NCBI GenBank assembly: GCA_947095535.1
Contig: OX352774.1
Span: 178,620,200 to 178,684,199 of the forward strand
Origin: Poecilobothrus nobilitatus
Lineage: Eukaryota; Arthropoda; Insecta; Diptera; Dolichopodidae
DNA length: 64,000 nt
Direction of reading: 5' to 3'
Numbering within the stretch: the stretch's first letter is position 1; each line of letters begins with the position of its first letter. Both the position numbers and the translations under genes were made by a program. Positions 58,612-64,000 of this stretch are shown one piece after another. Under the pieces are notes generated by a model, which worked only from the letters and a program-made list of their open reading frames with translations, did no database searches and was not told where the DNA came from.

Positions 58612-58835
58612 ACCTCGAAATTCTCTTTTCTTCGAATAATTTAAAAGTTTGTGCCACTCTTAGCATATTCATCAGATCCACTCTTAGCGTATTCATCAGA
58701 TCTACAGTTGCCTGAAAAACCATTATAACCACAGGCGCATCTAGATATCGAAAACTGATCTTTTTCATGAAATGAGAAGATGACAAACAATTGATTACAA
58801 CCGGTGACCTCACCAAATAGGATTCCAAAATCTTA
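58612..58835 (-). pseudogene. LINE RNase H remnant (family I), proximal part
   Basis: Minus-strand frame with ISRCACGYNGFSGNCRSDEYA then KSG and TNF-stop. This fits the last RNase H motif W.PGH.G..GN..AD.LA, where the aspartate is catalytic; here W and H are lost. A 24-bp tandem duplication (58655-58702) repeats SDEYAKSG. The 72-codon frame 58610-58828 is a different frame and not the protein. Together with 57950-58218 it makes one LINE copy split by the transposase relic. Confidence 0.65.
58655..58702. repeat. 24-bp tandem duplication
   Basis: CCACTCTTAGCATATTCATC plus AGAT (58655-58678) is repeated with one change at 58679-58702. It duplicates eight codons of the RNase H motif without shifting the frame. 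Confidence 0.9.
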
Positions 58836-59802
58836 ATGGCACCGTGAAAAGGTAAACTATTCTAGTGCAAAACACTTTTCGTTTCAGCTAGTTCACGAAC
58901 TCCTATATATGATTATATTAAGTTTAAGCTTAAATATGGGAAATATTTCGAAATCCTTAACAAATTTTAAGAATGTTTAAAATTTCTTAATGTAAAAATA
59001 TCTAGAAAAAAATCAAGGATGGAAGAAGGGACATCAATTGACGAGTTTTTGGCATGTTTTTTAAAATGCAATATATGCTTATTATAATATACTTAACTGA
59101 TTATTTAAATTAATTAGAAAGAGTGATGGTTAAATATTAATGTAATCAATTTTTATTCAGTTTGGATAGGTCCAGATTTTTAGGTTTATTTATTAATTTA
59201 CGCGTTATCAAACTAACATTCGATAGATTAAAATATACAATTTGTTTGGCATATTTGGGCAAAAAAAACCCGATTTTTTAGGTTGTACTGCAATAAAGAT
59301 TTTTAATTCTTCAAAGTAGAAAATACACGTTAAAGTTTCAAAGATGGTAGTATTTCAGTACTTTTTTGCGTGACAGACAGACATCGAATATACAAAATTA
59401 TTTATTTGTGAAAAATTTTTTAAAATTATAAATACTTAGAACTTCTTTTTTTTTCAAGTAAAAATGAATGAACTTAATAAAACTTTTTTTTTTTCTTATT
59501 GAAATTTTTTTTCCTGTTGTTTTTCCTTTTCCTTTTTCAAATTTATTAAAAAAAAACAAACTTCAAAATTCTCACGATCTGTACAGAATATTGTGTTTGA
59601 TTTTCATTGAAAAACATTGCAATATACAAATAATTATTTATACAATTATAGATATGTATATTGTATATAATATTATTTATATAGGCATTATATAATATAA
59701 GATATATTATTTAAAAAATTTTGTTATATATAGAAATATTTCAATAATTTTTAATTCTAAAATGAATCGAAAAACATTAAAATTTAATCCAATTATCAGA
59801 TA

Positions 59803-59837
<35 letters not shown>

Positions 59838-61384
59838 TTGTATTATTAGGTATACTTAGATGTTTATATTTTTGGTCTTAATTTTATTTTTCCTGAAACA
59901 ATCCTTAATAATATTAATAATTATAAGAAAATTAATACGATAAATCAAAAAAAATGTAAGGAGACCTTCAATTAAAATAAAAACTTATAAATTTAAATTG
60001 CGGAACCTGGTAATTTTTATACTTTGAAAATAAATTTTATATTATATTGTAAGCTTTTGAAGAAAAGTACTATTGAAACGCTGCTTCTTTTATATTATTG
60101 AAAGAAAAAAAATTTCTGGTGCAAACAACAAAAAATGATAATCAAAACTTAAAATTTTAAAAAACTAAAAACAAATTTAACAGATCAAAAATTTTAATCT
60201 GAAAAAATCTTTTTTAATAATTTATTAACTAAAATTTTTTGACTACCATTTTTTTTTGTATTGAATTGAATGGATTGCCCATTGAAAAATAAGATTTTGA
60301 AATTTATTTTAAATATTTCAACTGGAAAATAGCAACAAATGGAGATGAATATTGCTTTTTTTCTTTAACTTCTTCTTTCATTCTAAAGTGGGGGTTGTTT
60401 AGCTCTTCCTTTCTTATTGTATAAGATCCCATTTTCAAAAAATACGGTATTTGTATTATACTAAGTATATATTTATACATACATATACATATAAATAACC
60501 ATTTTTGACTTTTAAATTTTTTCGTTGAACAATCAGTTATTGTTTTGTTTTACTCAATTCATTTTTCTTTAATTTAAAAACAAAAAAAAATAAAAAATAA
60601 AAATAAAAATTAGAGAAAACTTTCCCTTTCTGTTTTTTTATTTTTTTTTATTTTTTACTTTTCGTTTATTTTCTTTGATTTTTCTTTTCTTTAACTGAGT
60701 TTTTATTGAATAGCTTTGGAAAATTTTTAAATCTTTCGAACAACAAAAAAAAAAAAAATAAAAACTTTTCTTTAGTTATTGTTGTTGTTGTTGTTACTTT
60801 GAAAATTTTTTATTTTTTTTTTTTTGTTTTTATTTTGAAAAAAAAAAAAAAAAAGAAAATTATGTGGTTTAAAATAAGTTTTTCTAAAACCAAAAATAAT
60901 AAAAAAAAAAATCAAAAACAATACAAAAACAAAACAATGATACGAGAAAGAGGAAAAAATAAAATTGAAAATCAAGAAAAAACAATTTCTTGAAAATAAA
61001 ATTAAAATATGGAAAACAAAAATAAAAAAATTGAAAAAAAAACTTTTTTCAACTTTATTTTTCTTTTTATTTAATTTTATTTGTTTTTAAGAATGGTTGC
61101 TGTACACATTATAAAAATGTTTAGCATCATTTATAGATAAATGATTTATTTGTTTATAGAACATTTTGTATATTGTATGGTGTTAATTGATTTGAACACG
61201 TTTTCCATTATTAAAGGGTAACTAAAATTCTGATAACTTTTAAGTTGTTCTTGTTTTAATTTTTTCTGTACTTAATTCTTTTTAAGTAATGCGGGATTAA
61301 ATTCACTTTAAATTGTCACCTAGGTATTTTGTTTTTTTTTTTTTTTTTTTGGGCAGTTCACATCCAAAAATTTTTTCAAATAAT
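58836..61384. other. AT-rich DNA with (TA)n and (GTT)n tracts
   Basis: (TA)n at about 59798-59837 and (GTT)n at 60776-60795. The frames at 59468-59695, 60706-60993 and 60772-60975 follow homopolymers or the GTT tract. No gene recognised. Confidence 0.6.
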
Positions 61385-61565
61385 TCAAAATGATGCAGGT
61401 CTGAAGCTTCCAACGTTACAAGTCCAATAGGAAATCTCACTCATTAAAAAAAGCCAAAATCAAATGGGATTTTTAAAGTGAGCCAAAAATTGCATGCTAC
61501 TTTTTTGTCACTTTAATGGTTCAGAAGTCGCGATGGTCCCAATTTAAAAATTTTCGAAATTAATA
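61385..61565. repeat. Family H words, left block
   Basis: Contains AAGTCCAATAGGAAAT (about 61421), AAAGTGAGCCAAAAATT and GGTTCAGAAGTCG. These match, partly inverted, the words at 62290-62485, so the two blocks may be the ends of one ~1.1-kb element with other repeats between them. Confidence 0.4.
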
Positions 61566-61624
61566 TTATTATTTTTTTATACGCCTTTCCAGAATATAAT
61601 ACCTATGTACGTATATAATTATGT

Positions 61625-62010
61625 GTATATGTCAGATTCTGAATTTAGAACGATGCTATAGTTGATTACAAAATCAGGGTTGTTATTGAATTAGGTGCTA
61701 TTTTATAGTTGAATTCTGATAAAAAGCGTATAACTCTCATTTTTCATCCAACTCTAAAATCTTTCCTAATTATTTCTTTTTCATACATATTTTAACATTA
61801 ACAATTTCTAAATAGTGATAGAGCTGCTGCCTCCAAATCATCTCTAAACAAATGATTGAAACAGTAGTTTTGTAATCAGCTTTACAAATCTTCCTAACTA
61901 TTCTGTTTTTGTACATTAGCCCGCACTGTTTTAAATTCTTTGATGTTGAAATATGTATATGCAAAAAAAATAATTAGGGAAGATTTCAAAGTTGGTTGCG
62001 AAATTAGGGT
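61625..62010. repeat. Dispersed repeat family F, copy 2
   Basis: Units AACTCTAAAATCTTTCC-TAATTATT (about 61750) and GCTTTACAAATCTTCCTAACTATT (about 61880), and the inverted GGAAGATTTCAAAGTTGG (about 61978). Related to 12745-13100. Non-coding. Confidence 0.45.
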
Positions 62011-62049
62011 TATGTCTACGATTTTTCCAAAATCTAACTCAAAAATTTC

Positions 62050-62185
62050 TTCAAATTTCAAATATTTTAATTGTGAAATAAAGCAAGTCCTTATTTCACA
62101 TTATACGATGTACTTTTCGCAATTACATTCCTTTCGCATTTGAGACCTTATTTCGTAACTGGATATCGAATAAAGCTTTAAAGTA
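62050..62185. repeat. Cluster of GAAATAAAG-type words
   Basis: GTGAAATAAAGC, CCTTATTTCAC, GACCTTATTTCG and CGAATAAAGC lie within about 130 bases in both orientations, the same word and layout as in the elements at 3676 and 9195. Probably an internal or terminal piece of a related element. Confidence 0.5.
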
Positions 62186-62289
62186 TTTATAACACCCCGC
62201 AATAAAATCCCTCTTAATTCAAAATCTTATATATTTTTTGGATTCATAAAACAAAATTACCTTATTCAGATTTTTAATTGCGGAATTAA

Positions 62290-62485
62290 TTTTTATTTCA
62301 ATAAGACTTTTGACTCACTTTAATAAGCCAAGAGACCCATTATAAAAAGGCCAGAAGTCCAATAAAAACAGGTCAGAATTGGGATAAAGACAGTGAGACA
62401 ATTGTCTCATAAGACTTCTGGCCCATTGAAGCTTGTCAAAACTGCCGGTGCCAGAAGTCCTATTGGAAGTTTTGACTAATCAAAG
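62290..62485. repeat. Family H words, right block
   Basis: AGACTTTTGACTCACTTTAATAAG, GGCCAGAAGTCCAATA, AGACTTCTGGCCCATTGAAG and CCAGAAGTCCTATTGGAAG alternate in orientation, with the palindrome GAGACAATTGTCTC in the middle (about 62394). A strongly iterated, non-coding block. Confidence 0.5.
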
Positions 62486-62659
62486 AAAGAAAAGATTTAA
62501 ATATTTTTTATTATTTATTTACAATTTAGTATACAAAGTTTAAAAATTTTTTTAGCTATTTTTTCGTAAGTTCTAGATTTAATATTAAAAGTTCTGAACG
62601 AAAGGTTATATATACTAAATATCAAAGTTAATTTTATAAAATGATATTAATATGCAAAC

Positions 62660-63350
62660 TTATTTTTTTTTTCTAATATGAACTTATTTTTTTTCTTTTT
62701 TTTTGGTTGGGGGTCGGGAACGCATTGAATCTTCTACAAAGCGTAGGACGGTGCAGATATGTGGAACCTTCACCTGAACTAAAATCCGTTCTCACTTTTA
62801 TGCAATTAAAATTAGTCATGAAGACTATAACCATTAATTTTTTGTCATATATTGGTCCCGAGAAAATTCCATGTAGAGGCTCTCGTTTAGTGGTAAATGT
62901 CAGTAACCGTGGAAGGACCTACATCTACTGGTAGTTCTAACGGTTTCTTTCTTTTAAGCCTTCTACGTATAACATTGAAATATAGGAGTTGACCGGCTTG
63001 CACATTTATATGTCCTTCTAATCGGGCCTTATGTTTCATTACATAGTTTTTTATTTCTTGCACCACAGTGGGAATATTTAAGTTTCTATGAAAGTCGCTA
63101 TTTCGCACATACCAGCGAGTATTAACTAAGTTTCTTAAAATTTTATTTTGGAATGTCTAAATTCGCTGTAGATGGATCTGTTTGGCACAACCCCATACTT
63201 GTATACCATACAACTAAATCGTTTTAATTATTTTGTTATATAATAGTATTTTATAATGAATTGGCAACCTGGAACCCACGAGCCAATAAATTTCTCTATA
63301 TTTTAAATCACATTCCATTTTTTTCTTTTTTATATGTTCATTCTACCTTA
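62660..63350 (-). mobile_element. Jockey-like LINE 3' part, 5'-truncated
   Basis: Minus-strand non-LTR retrotransposon: C-terminal ORF2 (62887-63345), a ~180-base 3' UTR with GC content above the window average, and an A tail seen as T runs at about 62688-62704. It ends only ~65 bp from the exon candidate at 63416, on the same strand. Confidence 0.85.
62887..63345 (-). pseudogene. Jockey-like reverse transcriptase C-terminal remnant
   Basis: Translation in order: MECDLKYREIYWLVGSRLP, YKILLYNKIIKTI, stop, LYGIQVWGCA, RI-stop-TFQNKILRNLVNTRWYV, RNSDFHRNLNIPTVVQEIK, and RRRLKRKKPLELP. This is the Jockey-clade pattern (YWL.G..S.L...NK.L.YK..LKP.WTYG.Q.WG.A, FQ.K.LR....APWYV.N..., DL..P.V...I, RRLKR..P.DL). 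Two in-frame stops and the missing palm domain make it non-functional. The 75-codon plus-strand frame at 62707 is a by-product. Confidence 0.85.
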
Positions 63351-63415
63351 ATGTTGATATTTATCACTTGAACTTATGATACTTTTTAGTATGTTTAATC
63401 TGATTTTATTTTCAC

Positions 63416-63453
63416 CTCAAGCGAAGCTGCTTCTCCTCGTGTTCCAATTTCTC
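63416..63453 (-). CDS. Candidate 38-nt host exon
   Basis: On the minus strand a pyrimidine tract of T's ends in TTTTTCAG (acceptor at 63454-63456), followed by 38 nt of about 50% GC and then GTGAAAAT as a donor (63411-63415). This stands out from flanks near 20% GC. Reading from the first base gives EKLEHEEKQLRLR with no stop, a charged, heptad-like sequence such as a coiled coil. A second frame (EIGTRGEAASLE) is also open; the third has a stop. If real, its length of 38 shifts phase, so it must join exons of matching phase outside or elsewhere in the window. The gene cannot be named. Alternatives are a chance splice-like context or a leftover of the LINE ending 65 bp away, though the LINE motifs stop before it. 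Confidence 0.45.
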
Positions 63454-64000
63454 CTGAAAAAAAAAACAAAAAACGAGAAAAGAAAAACAAAAACATAGTT
63501 CTAAACAACTCAACTCACAACTCACTTAATCCAAATTAAAGCGAAAGATTTAATTATTTTCAATTATTCGAACGGAGAAATCAATATGTGAAACAAACTA
63601 GATATTTTTAAAAATAATTAAAATATAAAAAAAAATAACTAATTAATTTTTCATTTGCCTTATTTCTCTATATAATTTAAATTTTCATTTCGTAACACTA
63701 CTACCAACTTAACTATAAAAAAAAATTCAAATTTGATAAATGATTTTGGAGAAAAAATAATTTCAAAAAATGCTCCAAGGTATAAAATAATTTTTAAAAA
63801 TAATCATGACCTTTCAAAAAAAAAAAAAAAATGGTCTACAACTCCTAGAGCAGTATCATTAAAAAAATATTTTTAATTATTTTATCTCAAAGGAGCCTTT
63901 AATATCTATAACTTCATAAAAACATATTTAACGCACACAACACCACCAAAAAAAAAAAAAAAACACAAAAATAAAAACAAAATTTCAGTCAATTAATTTT
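63454..64000. other. AT-rich DNA, possible intron upstream of the exon candidate
   Basis: No coding frame, repeat or transposon motif seen. If 63416-63453 is an exon, this is the preceding intron on the minus strand. Confidence 0.5.

Noticed and set aside
58640..58740. Reading CAC-GYNGFSGNC as an EGF-like domain
   Set aside because: Cysteine spacing is off by one from EGF, and the following GNCRSDEYAKSG fits the RNase H motif GN..AD.LA of LINEs.
58610..58828. 72-codon minus-strand frame
   Set aside because: The RNase H motif lies in a different frame over the same bases, so this frame is a shadow.
62707..62934. 75-codon plus-strand frame
   Set aside because: It is antisense to the Jockey-like LINE end and 3' UTR; the minus strand has clear RT motifs.

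Overview
This window looks like a piece of an insect genome, most likely dipteran. It is roughly four-fifths A+T by eye, full of homopolymer A and T runs, and carries decayed non-LTR retrotransposons (LINEs), tRNA-derived SINEs, small inverted-repeat DNA elements and a Tc1/mariner-type transposase relic. There is no operon, Shine-Dalgarno pattern or dense coding. The longest open frame is 101 codons, about what chance gives at this base composition. The only candidate host coding sequence is a 38-nt exon-like block on the minus strand at 63416-63453, so the window is best read as intron or intergenic DNA. All family assignments come from reading motifs by eye; no database search was run.

Layout. 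1-12 kb: AT-rich DNA with two SINE copies (1896-2078, 8471-8660), a 530-bp inverted-repeat element (3676-4205), a LINE 3' end (5340-5680), and a 1.1-kb inverted-repeat element (9195-10300) that contains a copy of another repeat. 12-24 kb: an intertwined double inverted repeat (12261-12458), fragments of a LINE reverse transcriptase (14700-14905, 18075-18250), a second SINE type (15076-15392), three copies of a long Helitron-like non-autonomous element (15802-16905, 17000-17912, 21446-23116), and a SINE with a 15-bp target duplication (20421-20649). 24-33 kb: a purine-rich minisatellite, further repeats, and long AT-rich stretches. 33307-34009 is a clean 703-bp inverted-repeat element. 34.5-38.9 kb is an extreme AT-rich desert.

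38-64 kb is a graveyard of mobile elements. It holds four 3' ends of one LINE family, all on the minus strand (5340, 47005, 49225 and 56022), two copies of a second LINE 3' end (42610, 53608), and RNase H-type LINE remains at 43036 and 57950-58835. The second of these is interrupted by a deleted transposase gene on the opposite strand. There is also a Jockey-like reverse transcriptase end at 62660-63350 and two more inverted-repeat elements (52057-52306 and 54123-54760).

No genes work together here in the usual sense. The recurring theme is small non-autonomous elements built from short words repeated in both orientations: GAAATAAAG in several places, GATTTCGATAGT in the element at 33307, and AGTCC-ATTGG words near 38.9 kb and 61.4-62.5 kb. 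I consider this iterated-word architecture, the 38-nt exon candidate, and the stem module shared by two SINE types the observations most worth following up.
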